64,000 bases of DNA from Certhia americana (lineage: Eukaryota; Chordata; Aves; Passeriformes; Certhiidae). The notes under the pieces were generated by a model. It ran no database searches. It saw only the letters and a list, made by a program, of their open reading frames with translations, and had not been told where the DNA came from. The stretch lies in NCBI GenBank assembly GCA_018697195.1, contig CM031864.1, positions 22,416,370 to 22,480,369 on the forward strand, written 5' to 3'. A program made the position numbers and the translations under genes. How positions within the stretch are numbered: the stretch's first letter is position 1; each line of letters begins with the position of its first letter. This document shows, piece by piece, positions 35,385 through 50,400 of the stretch.

Positions 35385-38381
35385 TGGATTTCACCACTGT
35401 TTACAAAGATAGATAACTATTGCTTTTGTTTACCAGATTGCATAGTTGAGATATTATTTTAGAGACTTCAAAGTAATGGAGTGAGAAGCAGAATTAGAGA
35501 CAAAAGGGTTGATTTCTCTATTGAGCAATGCTGTATCCATGAAAGGAGAACGTCCCTCATGAGATTATTCAGAAATGAGGTTTTGTCCATATTCATTTGC
35601 TTTACTTTCCCAGAGGGTTAAAGTAGAAAAGTGGAATAGTTTTTCTAGTGGCAGAGTGGAGTATCCTGGCTGCTTTGCCTGAAGAAGAGTTAAATGTTCC
35701 AGGAGCAGACTGGCTGTTTAACTGTTCTGCTGGCCCTCATCACCTCTAGGAAGAAATGGATCCCTGGTTTCCAAGGCAGTGTGGAACACTCAGCAGTGAG
35801 GGACTATGTAAGATTATAAGTTACCAAATTTGAATTTTTCAAATGCAGAAATATTTGTACAACCTGAAATGAGAAAGCATGATAAATTTCAACTTCTTGT
35901 CTATTTAGGGACAAGAAAGGACCCCTATAATCATCATAGTTACCTCTTTCAGTCTTCTGCTCACTGCAAGCCGTAAATTTCCATCCAGTGGTTGGGCATC
36001 AAGTCTGTAACTTTTGACTAAGCTCTATCATAATAATTTAGAAAAATGCCATCTTGACTTCAGATTTAAAGCAGCAGAGTTTCCATTATATCCAGAGATG
36101 AGATCTTCCAAAAGACAATGGTCCTCACCTTTAAATTTGTGTATTTCTAATGCAATTTATCCCAAACTGATATTGCAGAGCTAATCCTGCAAATGTATTC
36201 TCACTGACTTCCATGGGATTTGCACAGAGGACATTGTTTAGGTGATTAATTTTTTATCAGATACCATGTTACTTTAGCAGATCACATCTCAGTGACCACT
36301 GCATTTCAATCCTTTTGGCAGTGGCAAATGGTGCTGCCAATGTACCCTTCCAATCTCTCTGCTTCCCTGTCTTGGCAGCTTTCCTTTCCCTGCTACATTC
36401 AAGGCCTTGTCACTGTTCCTGCCTTACCTGTCATCAGTCATTCAGTGTCACAAGGTCATCTCCTGACCCGGACTTGCCCGGAATGCCATCTCCATTTCCC
36501 ACCCACCACCTTTCCAGACCAAGTCCTTTTCCATTTTCTCCTTTCTGCCTCTCACGCTCAATATGCCAGATCTTTTTATCTGTTCTTATTGTTCATATCT
36601 GTTCTTCATTCTCTTTCAAAACTTTTTGTAGTGACATCTGAGGGAAGCCTGGGCTGGGTGTGCTGGGACTGTGCCTGTGATCCCTGCATTGTCTGCCAGT
36701 CGACACCTGTTCATCAGCACATATGGAAATTGTGTACTTTAAAGGGGCATTTAAAAATGCCACCTGCCATTAAGGATTCCTCATCATAAAATCAGGAAAT
36801 GTTTCTATTGGTAAGTTTGTCACAGTGAAAGGATCATCCTAGCTAGATGTCTTGTTCTTCATTTTTTGGGTTCACTCCCAGGCACTCTTCATATGAGACA
36901 GTCATTTCAAAAAGTCTATTTGAAATGCTGCAAAAATCCAATCAAGAATCCAAGGGAGCAATTTTTTGTCAGAAATTGGTATGTGGAAAAAGGTACTTAA
37001 ATAAATCTTGATTTTATCTATTAGTTAGCTGTCAGCTAATAATAAATTATATTTAGTTCCTCCCTTGTTATAAATATATATTGATTAGTTTTAAACTCTG
37101 AACTTCAGGATGAGTTATATCTAGTCATTGCTAAACTGCTCTCTTCACTACAAAAAATATCCCCAACACCTATTATACTGCACTTAATTAAGACAAGCAT
37201 CAGCTTTATGTACCTTTATTTGCTTCTGCCAAGTCTCTCTGGTATAAATATTGAGTGGTCACGTCTCTTGAATACTAATCGATCCTTCCTGAATTCCAAA
37301 TGATAACATAAAGTTTAGGAATTGTTTCTTTGCCAGTATTAGCCTCCAGTGCATACTCTGGTTGGATATTAGGGTTGAGACATTCTGAATTGGGCAGGTA
37401 TACAGAAAGTATTTTTCTAAATTCAGATGTAATGTGGGGAAGCCTGAAAGCTCTGCCAGAGTGCTCTCCAGAACCCCTCTACTGCTGGTTTACTGCTGTC
37501 CACCAGGTTGCAATTGTGCAGGCATCCTTGGGTAACAGAATCCAAGAATCTAAGAAATCTGCCAATGGTTTAAAAAAAACACAACTTGTTATGACAGCTC
37601 AACTAAACATGTGTATTATAAATAACACATACAAAAAAAGACCTATAAAAACATTTGTATATTTACAAACTCCCCAGAGTAAAAACAGCGAGAGCGACCA
37701 CTTTGAAGAAGGCATTAAATCCTAAGTACTGTTTGTCCCTGTGAGTGAGAAGTGGACAGACACATTTGTAATGACAATCCATGCCTGGATAAGCTCTCCA
37801 TTAGTGACTTGGACTGGCTTGCAAAGGAAGACTGTCATGTAATGCTTCTCACTTCAAATTCACAGCACCTCCTCCATCTTTATCTGCAATCAATATCTAC
37901 ATGCAAAATTCTCTCGGCTAGGTCTTCATATCTGTAGTAAATTTATTTATCTGTAATCCTGCATGAATTGATTCTTACCTAATTTTCTGGTCTTCTTTCC
38001 TGTTTTCCTTTTGGTTTGATAAAATCTCCTGCCTCACTTAATTCTTTAATTTCATTCTCCTGTTATATTTGTCTGTGTGCTCTTAAGTATCATAATTAGT
38101 ACAAAAATTTAGTCAACATTCCCTGTTTTATTACCTCTAGATGATGCTTTCTTATTCTTATTTTCCTGTCTGCATATGTATGATATTAAACCCTCAGCAA
38201 AAGTTATGGAAGTGAAAGTATTGACAGCACCGTGTTTCATCATAGTTTGCTGTTGCATTTTTTAATCTTTTCTGTGTATTTAGACTGCAAGCTCCCTAAG
38301 GCAGAGATTCTGCTGGTCTGTAAATCTAATAGTACGATGACTAGAACAATGACGTTATATAAAGTACATTAAAAAGTGCAA

Positions 38382-38398
38382 TTTTTTTTTTTTTTTTT
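38382..38398. repeat. T17 homopolymer run
   Basis: Seventeen T in the last NR5A2 intron, which reads as A17 on the transcribed strand. No adjacent retrosequence was recognised. Confidence 0.9.
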
Positions 38399-41300
38399 AA
38401 AGAAAAAGCTATTTTTGGTCTGTTGCAGATTGTTGTGTAACAACAAGTTACTGCACCATGTGAAACAGAGCACAGGCAGGCTTTGTGCTGCTGCTCCCTG
38501 AGTGCATGTTTGAAGAGAACACCTTCTAGTCTTGGGAGTGCTGGGGGTAGAGTCTGCCTTGAATATGCTTCATTTCAGCCTTTTTCAACTGCATTAGGAT
38601 CTTAACAGGCACATTTATTTTCCATATGTGCAAATGGTGGGGCCTAGGACTTCAAATACCTCCTTCCATCTCAGCTCTGACACTACAGAGACTAAAATCT
38701 AATATTCCTCTTAACTTGCTAATATTCTTCTCATTTTAAAAGAAATGACAGTGGAGTGTTGCAGATCTGGATGGATTTCTACTGAATTTTTTGCTTAAGT
38801 AAGACTGTGGTTTGTTTAAAAACATTCTTTTTTTCTAGGGTTTTTTAATGTTGCTTAAGCCAGAGCCCATTGTTTGATGTCCACCCCAATTAAGTGTTTA
38901 TTATTTTTACTGGACCCTCTTGTCTCAAGTAGCATGTGAGATCAATAGTGGCTCTGCAATTATTTGTCCATTGATAAAGCCTTCATTTCTCAAATGAAGT
39001 ACATTTGTCTGTGTCCTGACAGTGATAATGGAGCAGTACCGGGCAGCTGCTGCCTAGAACAGCATTTAGCTCCACAGCCGACAAGTGACTGCACATGGGT
39101 CAAATGATGTCTAACTTTTTCCTACTTGGCATTTCACTTTACAAACTGCTCTGATGGGAGTTTGAAAAATCATCCTTGCTGAGTTCACATAATGAAAACT
39201 AGCAGGACAAATGGGAAGTTTTTGTAAAGAGAAAATGGGCTGATTTCAGGTTAAATGACCAGTCCATAAAGCTACTGGACAGTAAAATAAAGATAACAGA
39301 AAATATCCCATTTAAGGTACTTATTTGGTCCTTCAAGCATCATTTACATTTATTCATTTTTCGAATTTAATTGATCAAAATTTATTTTGAATTTTGTTTT
39401 GTGATAGGAAACAAATTTTGACTCCAATAAAAAAAGAGTGAAATTCTCTTGGCTTTAGTGAGGTCAAAATTGCATCTCCCAGTGGAGCATATGAATCTAT
39501 TTCAGCCCCAGAATTAGCTAATTCAACAGCAAATGTGGGGTTGTTTGTTTGCTTTTGTTTATTTGTTTTATTTCTAGTTCTGATTTATGACAAGGAGAGA
39601 AAGGAGTTTCCAAACTAATGTCAAAGGTGGTAATGGAAATTCAAAGAGCTCGATAAACTGACACATTTGCTTTTTCTGTCTGTAATGTTTCTTGATTCAA
39701 ACCAGCAGTTATTAAAGACAAATAATTTGTATTTAGTTTTTGGCCTACTTTTTGATAATGTGTTTTGTGGACTGTACTGGTTATGTACTATAGAAAAATT
39801 AGGTATATTTTTACTCTGGGATTAGGGTAAAGAATTCACATTATCCTCAATTTAGCCCACTTTCATAAAGCTAGAAATGTTTATTGTGTCTGGTGGTAAA
39901 TCTGATAAACAGTTACAGAACTGTGTGATCAGCATCTTTCTCACATGTTCTCATTCCATGTGCTGGACATGAGCTCATTGAGTAGTGTTAAAAGGAGGTT
40001 TAACAATCACATCAGTCAAAGATTTCTTTATTCTTTCCCATTTTCGCAATTTGTGCCTGGCCAATAACTTTCCATCAATGGTGTGACTACAGCTGCTGCA
40101 TTATTGTATTCATGTTGGTTTTTCTTCATTGGAGGAAACTTGTCAAATGCAACTAAGAAGTCAAGAAATCCATACTTGCATATCTCTTGAGCTGCTGGGG
40201 GCTTTTTTTATCCACCTATCTTTAGATTGGAAAAAAAAAATTGTCTGACACACCTGAGTTAAATTGTGGTTTGACATATTGATTATCTTCACTCCCTAGG
40301 GTGGAATTAAGGGGAGAATACCTCAATATATGAAATCACAGAAACGATGCCCCAGAAAACAGACATGCTTTGGGGTTTGCAAATATAATGTAAACATCAG
40401 TCAAAGAGGGGTTGGCAAGGTGAACTGCAATGAAAGATTTTTATGTAGAGAGAGGTTAGAACTACCTACCTGTAAAGACATTTGCTTTTTACAACTGAGA
40501 GAGGGAATTTAAAAATTACGTAGGTCTACATAATTAAATATTCTATAGCACTGAACTAAAGAGACATCACACTTAAGAGATTATTTACCAAACTCTTCTG
40601 GCTTATTGAATAATTGCTGAGTCAATTGTACCATTATGTAGCTGGCAGCATTGGTCAGAGGGTCCCAGCCAGAGCAGCCCTGGAGAAAGGACCTGAGCTC
40701 CTGTGCCTGGGCTCCCACTCATCGAGGTGGGGCCATGCAGTCTGACTGCAGGAGGAGCTGTGTGCTGCCAGCCACAACAGCTACACTTAATATGCATCTG
40801 GCTAAGCCTCAGCAGCATCTTCTTTAATGCTGCCAAAAGTCAAAAGGATTTTCCTGTATAAACCCTTCGGAATGCCTCACGAGTATATAATGAACAGTTA
40901 CCTCTTTCATTTAAAATCTTGCAAGCAAAACTGATATAGTTTATTTTGAAGAAATATTCTAAGTGCTTTGGGTTTTGAACATGATTTTACTGTTAGGTTA
41001 CTAAGATAATAATTTCTGAAATGTTAAAAAAACAGGCAGAGACCAAATTCTTTGCCCTAAAGGAGATGGCTGTCTTGTGGAGAGACAGACAGGATGGTAC
41101 ATCTATGAATAACAAACAGCTTTACTAGGCAGTCTCATATCTATACAGTTATTAAAAAACCAAACAACTTCTCAATAAATTAATTCTGTGGATTATTGAC
41201 TTCATATTGCCTTTGAGAGGCTTTATAGTAGACATTTATTTTTCAATCAAGCACTGGACTAAAGAAAAATAGGTAAAAGGTTTCACTGGCTTGGTTAACA

Positions 41301-43748
41301 CTCATATGAATATCCTCAGATATGTAAAAAGGCACTGTCTTGAAGCACTTTTTATTCCACTAAACATTACAGGGCCAGGTTGTCAACAGCTGTGGCTTTT
41401 AAAACATTTTTTTTTATTAAGTGATACATTATTTGCATTAGGACCAGTTTTCTGTAGAGATGCCTAAGAGATGTAGATATGTGCTAAATGTACCTAGATA
41501 CTTAGGTACAATAATTGCTCCCAGTTATTCATGTAGAATTTGATGCTTAGCTAGTTCTGACAGCCCTGCTGAATGCCTACCAGCATTGTTAGACACTTCA
41601 ATGTCTTCTAAACCTGACTTGCTCTTAGGTTGTGAGGTATCCTATTGATTTCAGCTACATGATTCATTTGTTCTTTTGAGCACAAACTTAAGTGCTTAGC
41701 TCGAAAGGGTACCTGTGTTTTTCATTTCGATCTTGTCATCATTGTTAAATATTTGCCTCTCTCCTGGTGGTCAAGTGGTAACATCTTTACATTTTACTCT
41801 TTGCAAAGAAACATCTGGCTCAGACTATTAGCAAATGGGATTCTGCAGTACGCAAAATAATGAACTAATAGATTTCAAAGGTGTCAGACCTGTCTTAGTT
41901 GCATCACTTTTACATGCAAGTGATGTGACTACAAGGTTCCTATTAGCAGCAAAATTATCTTGTTTTATAGCAGCATAAATGAGAGAAAAACTGGGTAACC
42001 TGGCTTGGTACAAGTTTGCAGGTTCTTCCTTCCCAAGTGCTTCAGAAGCTGAGCACAGTATCTGGCAGCATTAGAAGAGCTAGAGGTGTGAGATTGATTT
42101 CTAAATCAGTGCAAAGTACCAAAACAGCTGATGAAAACCATTGAATAAAAAGCCACCTAAATGTGAGAATTTTCCAAATGCTCTTCATTTATTCAGCTAA
42201 TTTAAAATGTTTCTGAGCTGACATGAATTCTCTAAATATTTTATCAGAAGAAAGCTACAGGCTTTATTTGTGCCACTGTATAATGACTGAAAAACCTACT
42301 TATTAGGAATTAGGAAATATGAATTCTTGTTATCCATCAGATTAATTCATCAAACATAATTTCTACAACAGATGGTTTGCTTTAGCTTCTCTGAATCTAA
42401 GATACTCAAGCAATGAAGCCTTGAATACAAAATGTTAATAACCCATCATCTCTTCTTAGGATTCAAAATAGACATTGCTCAGAATGATCCTTTCTGTTAT
42501 CATCATTCTAATTTCATTCTAATTTGTAAAATAATTCTTTCCTATCTTCTGCATTTCTGTCACCTGTATCTCTGAAGTATTGGTCTTTTATGTTCCCTGC
42601 ATTTAAAAGGAGCTTTATCTAAAATTTTCTCAAGCAGGTTCAAATTCTGTAACACCTAGGAGGGACATATTTAAGACTGTAATTGCTATCTACAGTGTGA
42701 CCAAAATTCACTTTACTTGCATTTGTATTATGATAATTTTTTTTTAGAATTTTATTCCTTTACAGAATTTTTTTAAAACTGAAAATGAAAGGATAGCATT
42801 ACTAAATGTCACCACTGCTGCTATCTTTCATTGTGTCCTTGGCTCACCTGCTCACTCTCTTTGTAGACAAAAACACCTTTCAGTAAAACAGGAGGTTTTG
42901 CTATGGAGGTATGGCTGGGTCTGACCTTATTTATGTTTTAAAGTCTCTCCTTTCAACTGTCTGCCGGAAAAAAAACCATTCACTTGGGCAAAGTTCATTT
43001 AGACCAGCTTTACAACAAAGTGCAAACCTGAAACAGAGGACAGGCAGAAAAATCTCTTCCCATGAAGTCAATAGGAATCCATCTCCCTAAGATCTTTTTT
43101 ATTCTTGGCACCAGTGATTTTTCTCAACTGATTTATTGGAGGCCACTGGTTTAACTAATTTGTCTTGCATAGGTATCTTTCCTATTCTGTCCTCTGCACT
43201 AATACAAAACCTTCTTCCCTTTAAAGGTTATTTCCTAGCCAGATCTGTCCTAAAGCTATTATCATTAATATGCACCTTAGGAGTTCCTTTCACTTTCAAA
43301 AAACTATGAGATACATTCCTGATTTATGGGTTATAGTGTGGCAGCCATCATATGCAAAAAAGATTGTTTATACTTACCACAGACACCTTTGAATAAGAGG
43401 GAAACTTCAACCATATCCCCACTCCATGTGCTTTACATAACTGTATTCAATATCAGAGAAGAACATGGCAATCTGCATTTTCCACTGTTCTCTAGGATGT
43501 CTAACAGAACTTTATCCTTGTTCTGGAAAATTCAGTATTCACATACCAAAATACAGAAGGTTTATAATACTCCATTAAATTCCATAGGTTTTAGGAGTAA
43601 TTTCCATGGAAACACACTTTTAATCCTGATACATAATTTCCCTGCAACTGATAATTAAAAAATTATCCTCAGATTACTGTGAACCTCATTAAACATATTT
43701 CAAAATCTTGTGTTTCATGAAAAATTGAAGAAAAGCAAAATATTTTCA

Positions 43749-43964
<216 letters not shown>

Positions 43965-45526
43965 CTAGCTGGTTGTCATTCCCACACTTTAGGACGTTTC
44001 AAGCAATAATACACAACCAGGATACTCCTGGATATAGAAATCACTCTTAATTTAGTATTATCAAGTCCAGATGATTTTATATATAAACCAATTTTAACCC
44101 AATGGTATATATTGAAAATAACGTTGAACCATATATCTTAATGGTATGTGCCATCACTGGAAGTGCTGGTTTGTCTGTAATAGCTTTTTGAGAAACTTTA
44201 AATATGAGAACTGCTTATGACACTGGTAGCTGTCCACATCCCAGTTTGTTTTGTTCATTTGGTGTCTCCTGTTCTCACTGTAATGGTAAAATCTTGCAAA
44301 GAATGACTGATGGAGTGAGCTTCGTGCCTACCCTGGCTGTATTGCTCCAGAGGGACACAACAATATTCTTGGGAAACAGTCCTGTGTCCAAAACTTGGCC
44401 AGAAACATCTATTCAGGCCCAGAAATGTCGGTGTATTCCCACAGGAAACAGAGGTATTGTGTGGGTGGTTGCTGTTCTCCTCAGCTACACAAAAATCCCT
44501 GTATTTTGTTGGAACTCACTTGTTCCGGCAAGTGCAGGGGAAGGAGTGGTGGCAGGTGTGTGACAGCCCAGCTGCATTGTCCCCAGCAGTGGCCGCAATG
44601 CACACAGCTCCTTCCCCTGGGCTAGGGAGACAAGTGATGCTGCTCTGGGGGCTGCTGCCCTGCTCATGCTGCCCCTTGGGGCACGCTGACCTGCCTGCCT
44701 GCAAGCTTTCCTTGTATGCAGAGATCCAATGACAAGCTGGAGTTAATACACTTACTAAAAATGGGAATGTTCACAAGCACAGGATACTTAAGGCCTGTCA
44801 TTACTGACTCATCCTTGGGTGATCATCGAACCTTGGGTGACCTCCCCAAGCCCAGCATGCTGAAACTGTGCTAGCTGATGCCAGTCCTGTTGTGGGGGTA
44901 TTTCCAGGCAGGAGACTGCTTTGTCATGGGATGGTGACCAGTGGGGAAGGGTACAGCCTGTGGGAATGCTGTGGTGGGAAGGTGAAGGGAGGGGCCAGGG
45001 TGGGCTGGCTCCAGGACACGGCAATGGCTCGGTGTGGAGCAGGGTCTGATTGCTGTATTGGGGAGATCTGAGCAGCAACTTCAGCTTCAATGCTCAGCCC
45101 ACTTTTCATCAGAGTGCTCCTCATCCCCTGCAAGTGCCACTGTCCCATGGAAATGGCCTGGTGTGCTGCTTGCTCCCCAGAGAACCACTCCTGGCCAACT
45201 GGCTGAGACCTAAATGGGTCAGTGACACATTTTCAAAATGCTCTAGTATTACCAACACCTTTCTCTTGTAGGAGCATCCACAAAAAAAGGGAAATTGCTA
45301 ATCATACTTCATCTAAGTGAAGTCTGGCTGTAAATTAGGACTAAGCACAATGGTAAGTGCTTGCCTTGGGTTAGTCACATGTTTAATGGCATCAGTGGTC
45401 TCAGTCCATCTCTAAGGTTTCCCATAATAAAGTAGTTAATAAAGAATGGAGAGAGAGCACCACAGGAAACAAACCAATACTTCAAAATTTTGTTTTTCCA
45501 GGCTCTGATCCCTTAAAATCTATTGG

Positions 45527-45546
45527 TTTTTTTTTTTTTTTTTTTT
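45527..45546. repeat. T20 homopolymer run
   Basis: Twenty T followed by an AT-only stretch to about 45600, in the 10.9-kb intron. On the minus strand this is A20. The flanking bases show no gene or LINE resemblance. Confidence 0.9.
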
Positions 45547-45772
45547 AAGTTAAGGAACATGTATTTTGATTTTTTTTTAAAAAATTATTTTATTTTAAAA
45601 CTATTGAATTGATTTTGTTCAAGTATAAACAGCAGTATAACAAGAAAAAAAACCCTTGAAATACTTTTAACCTGACAAAAGTTTAGCAAGGGAAGATAAA
45701 AAGATGACTAAAAGAAACTAAAATTAACTTTTCCTGGTAATGACCTTAATATAATTAATAAGTTACTGACTT

Positions 45773-45830
45773 TTAATAAGAGATTTCATTCATATGTACT
45801 CTTAATAAGATATTTCATTTATATGTACTC
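45773..45830. repeat. Two-copy 29-bp tandem duplication
   Basis: The unit beginning TTAATAAGAGATTTCATT (45773-45801) is followed directly by a second copy (45802-45830) that differs at two of 29 positions. High identity and exact abutment suggest a recent local duplication. Confidence 0.93.
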
Positions 45831-47361
45831 TTACTGCTCCTTATAAAATGACTGGAGGAAACTGCACAAGAAAAATGAGGTTACACTTTTTGAATAGAGG
45901 TTAAGAATAACAACACTTTGCAGTGTTGGAGCAGTTAAAGTTGAGCTCATGCTTCAGTTAAATCAATGGATTATGCTGAAGTATCCTGTGAGGCAGGTTT
46001 TATTGCTCTCAATTACACCTGGGGAAACTTGAAGTAGTGACATTAAATTGCTTACTCAGGGCTAAAGAAATCTGTGGCAAAACTACAATCTGATCTTTGG
46101 AAACCTCAGCCTGTCCATCTTTCAAAAATTGCCTTCTAGTTCTTCTCTTATTTATCACTCTTTCCATAGATGCATTTATGCATATTTCTTTATGTATGCA
46201 TACTTACATAAATAATAATAATAAAAAAAAGTAACATTTCTCAAATAACTTTTACTCAAAGATCAGTTTATGCAGTGACATGGTTAAGCTACTTTGTATT
46301 GAGAAACTGGTCACATATAAATATGAAATTTCATAACTTAATTTCTCTTTGTAATTGTTAAGAGCAGGCAAAAAAGCTCAAAATCCCTTACTGAGCTTCC
46401 AATTTATGGGGAAAATATGCTACTCACTTCATAATAAGAAGTTAAGATATCTGAATGTCAAGAATATCAGCGGCCTTAGTGCAGCGATTATGCCATAATG
46501 GAAAAACCCAGTAGATGCCTGGATCTCCCAGCATCCCTCTACTGGAGAGCTCTCAGGCAACCTGCTCCTCTTTCAGGTGCATTTAATATTTGCAGCACCA
46601 GCAAATTTGTCTGGGAGGCAAGTCCTCATCTGCCACTCACCAGGAACAGGCTGTATTAAATTTTTATATTTATTGACATTTCATTACCATAATTGACTGC
46701 AGTTGGTTCTCTAGTAGAAGGCACAGGGCTGCCTCCTAAGCAGGAGAATTGGTCCCTTGAGTAGGATTTGCAATTAAAAACAACGCAGAATGGATTTTTT
46801 TTAATTGTGTAAATATGATGAGTTGAATTTTCAGCTTTAACTAGAGAATAGTAGGTGTGCAGAAGGCTTTTTTCAAGAGTGAGCAAAATTATGAGTCAGT
46901 GGAAAGACGACCCCCAAAGGTGTCAATCAGTTTATACAAAAGCAACTGTGCATGAAAAAGCCTCAGTTAATGTCTATTCTGAAAAAGTGGTCACATTAAA
47001 GACTACACTGTTCTGCTTGCTTGGTCCTTTATGTGGAAATTGATAATAAAATGTGTATTAATTTTTTTACCTTCCAATCATGATTAAAAGCACTTTTAAA
47101 AGACAAAGATTAAACCAGCTTGGATTTCGTGCAAAATGCTTAATTGCATGGTGAAGTCTTAGAATTTACTTTTTATTGTACATTTTCATATTGTGTATTG
47201 ATTTCATTTAGTAAAATCAAATCCATGACTAAAATATTCTTGCATCCCAATTAATACTGCATTTCACATTGATTTTGATGATGTTGTCTGGCATTTTTGA
47301 AAACAGCAGCTTTGTCAGAGCTTCTAAATAACCTAATTTGGAAGTAAAACAATGGACTGAA

Positions 47362-47387
47362 GTTATGGCTGCACAAACAGCCATAAC
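47362..47387. repeat. Perfect 10-bp-arm inverted repeat
   Basis: GTTATGGCTG and CAGCCATAAC flank the loop CACAAA. The pairing does not extend further, so it is shorter than a microRNA precursor stem. Confidence 0.9.
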
Positions 47388-47439
47388 AGTGTGAATTCCT
47401 CCTGTACCCTGGGCTAAGTAAATGCTGTGGCTGAAGGCC

Positions 47440-47457
47440 AAAAAAAAAAAAAAAAAA
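47440..47457. repeat. A18 homopolymer run
   Basis: Eighteen A on the plus strand. No AATAAA just before it, no target-site duplication and no recognisable retrocopy upstream. Confidence 0.9.
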
Positions 47458-50400
47458 GAGCACCTGTGGTTTTTGGGTTTTTTGCAAATGGTGTTTCATG
47501 GTAATTAAAGATTTTTGAAGACAAGTCCCTGGTTTTACTGGGCTCAGATGGTAATTTTTCTGGTGGAATCAGGTGGTGGCTTCTGGTATCAACTCGTCTC
47601 TGTGCTCACAAAATAGTCTAACACTTAATGGTGGAATTAAGTTCCTTTTTTTTTCTGAAATTAAGGAGTGTTTGATTTCTAGACTATGACTGTGGTATCA
47701 TGGGGAAATATTGTGTGGAACTGCACCATCCCTTTCAATGCTTCAGCAAGCTTGAAATAGTCTCCAGAATATGATTAGAGTGATTTTACTTGTTGATGGC
47801 ATTGCCTGGTACTGACTATCCCTGAATGCCATTCCTTTCAGCCAGGAAATTACACAAGTAGGAATAAAGCCCCTGCTGGGGCTCTATTCAGTATAATCTA
47901 GCAGACTAAGGCAATTCAAGTTAATAAAAGATTGATTTCATATTGGTTTTAGTAAACTGGACTACTGTGAGTTTGGGGTGTGAAGGCAGAGGCAGTGGGT
48001 GCCCAGGTGCAGCAGAGGGCATGTCCTGCTCCTCCTGCTCTGCAGGGTGCAACCCTGGCCAGCACCTCTGGCTGTTGAGGGGCTGCTCCCCCAGCACCCC
48101 CTCCTTGGCTGCAAACAGCACTGAAAGCCTGGGCTGGCCCACACTGACCTGCCCTGGGGCTCTGAGCCCTGACCCTGCTCGAGAAGATGCTCAGTGGGTG
48201 GATGAGTCTCATCTCAGAAGCATGCATTCAATACATGGCAAACAAACTCATTTACTATTGCGACCTTCCCGCTGTTTCCTGAGATACAGGTTTCAGTGGA
48301 AACTGCAGTGGTTATTAAACTCATTTTGAGCTTTTTATATAACTCTTTCATTAAAACCAGCATTTCTGTTATTCTAAGCAAATAAATGTGGAAAACACTT
48401 TGAAGAGGTGCCTACATACAAAAATTGAGGGGGCTTCAGAATGGACAAAACCCATAGATATGCTTGTATCTGCTGTTATCAGGTTTGGATATATTAATTA
48501 AAATTGTGTTGACTTATGCAGCATAAGATGCTTGTCATTTTAATGTGAGACACAATAATAGAAGATAATGAATTAAGTTGCCAGAGGCCCTTTCCCCTAG
48601 GATGATGTTATGGTGCTTGATAATTAACTATAGTATGCAAATAGTAGCACTCCAAAGTACTGTAGAATACTGTACAATAGAATCCATTTCTTTACCAAAA
48701 TGTTATAATGTACTTTTGTGGGCTTTTTTATATTGGGATAAGATGATATGAAATCACTGCTGAGTTTGATATTCAGTAAAGTTCATCAGAAGCCAGAGAA
48801 TCACTGGAAAAATTTTTGGGAATGTCTGGGTAACATCTCACAAGACTGTGCTAACTCAAACTGCTTCTTCAGGAGCTTTGAACCATGTAAGTTCATTCCC
48901 CCTTAAGACCCTCTTATTTTACACAAATTTCCACTCTACTGTTTTAAATCCTTTCCCACCAATGAGTAGTCAAGTCTTGGATCCCATTACTATCATTACT
49001 CCAACAGGCAATTTGGCCAGACTTATGCGATGCTTTCTTCAAATTGAATTTCTGAACAACTTGTCTTTCATGCAAGGCAAGCTTAAAATCAGCTCTGGGA
49101 TTTTACGTGAGTTCATGCTGACAGATTAGTTCACTTGCATGGGACCGGTTTGGAGGACTAACAGGCTTGAAGAAATACTGCCAGACTCTAGGCAAATAAC
49201 TTTTGTTTTCTTTATGGGAGCCATGTGTATGAAATACAAAAGAAATGTGTTTCCCATGAAGACAACAGAGTTAGCGTGTGGGAAATGGAAGAGTTCTGGT
49301 GTGCAAGGATTCATTTCGGGTGCTCTCTCCATGAACTTTTACTGGAACTGGAATTTTAGACTTTAAAGCATAGCACTGTGATGGTTTCACAGCAAAGCAC
49401 ATATGAACTGGGATCAGGCTTTTCATAGGTATGTCCATAGCTACTTGAAAGGCTCAAAACATGTAACAAATATTTGGACAAACCTGAATTCAGGGCACTT
49501 CATGATTATAACTGAATTTTGATGTGTTTTACCCAGTTTAACTGGGCACATCTAGTTCATCCCCAAGGACCAGTCAGCACAGTATCTTCATATCTTCATA
49601 AGGACGAGGCCCTTTTAGCAACTAGCACAAGCTTACTTTCCTTTAGGCAGAAACCACTAGAGTAAGGAACTGTGCAAAAAAGCAAATACTGTACTGAATA
49701 ACAAAATAATGATTGCTTGACCTCATTTATATCCACCTTGAATCAAATCCTGTGTTTTTTGCTGATGTAAGGACTTCTAGATTTGGCCCTCAAATGCCAA
49801 TACCTCTTTTGTGCCCACTACAACTATGAAGCCTCATTGACTACAACACAAATCTAATACGAAAAAGATACTAATTTCCAAAAACATAAGAATAGGTTTC
49901 TACTAGATATCCATGAGCTTTCTATACCTGTGACTTGTGCAGTCACTCCTCTAATACTCTTCTACTTTTGTACCTCAGTGATACTTCTGCAAGGGTGATC
50001 TTTCTTCAAGAAACAACACTATCAAGATATTGTACTCTTTCTCTGGTGCTCTGCTTTAGAATACAAATCCAGGTATGAAGATACATTTGTGAGATGATTT
50101 CAACTAAATCAATGGTTTCAACAATCTCAAAAAAATCTGAGATTTAGACACATTTTAGATGGCCTTTTTAATTGGAAAGGTGCTGGCCAAGCTCAGCAGA
50201 GGGAATTTTTGGCAACAACGAGTAGAGTGCAGGTATGAACAAAGGGAGCATATGAGGCTACAATTCACATTGTGCATTGTCTGTTGCAGGAAAATGCACG
50301 AGCAACAATATTCTGTGCAGACCTTAGCATCTACCTTATGTCTGCTGAGTCTTGGAAGCTGGCAGTGTATTGCTTATAGAAGATACAAGAGGAAAGTCCT

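Noticed and set aside
36292..36789. Longest ORF in the window, 165 residues on the plus strand
   Set aside because: It sits in the pyrimidine-rich stretch, its product is Ser/Leu/Phe/Cys-rich with no recognisable domain, and a second frame over the same bases is also open for 108 codons. Composition explains it.
44204..44732. Overlapping ORFs in several frames near the penultimate NR5A2 exon
   Set aside because: They lie in a GC-richer patch where stops are rarer in every frame on both strands. None resembles NR5A2 or another protein.
47440..47457. Poly(A) run as the tail of a processed pseudogene
   Set aside because: No AATAAA just upstream, no flanking target-site duplication and no recognisable coding remnant before it.
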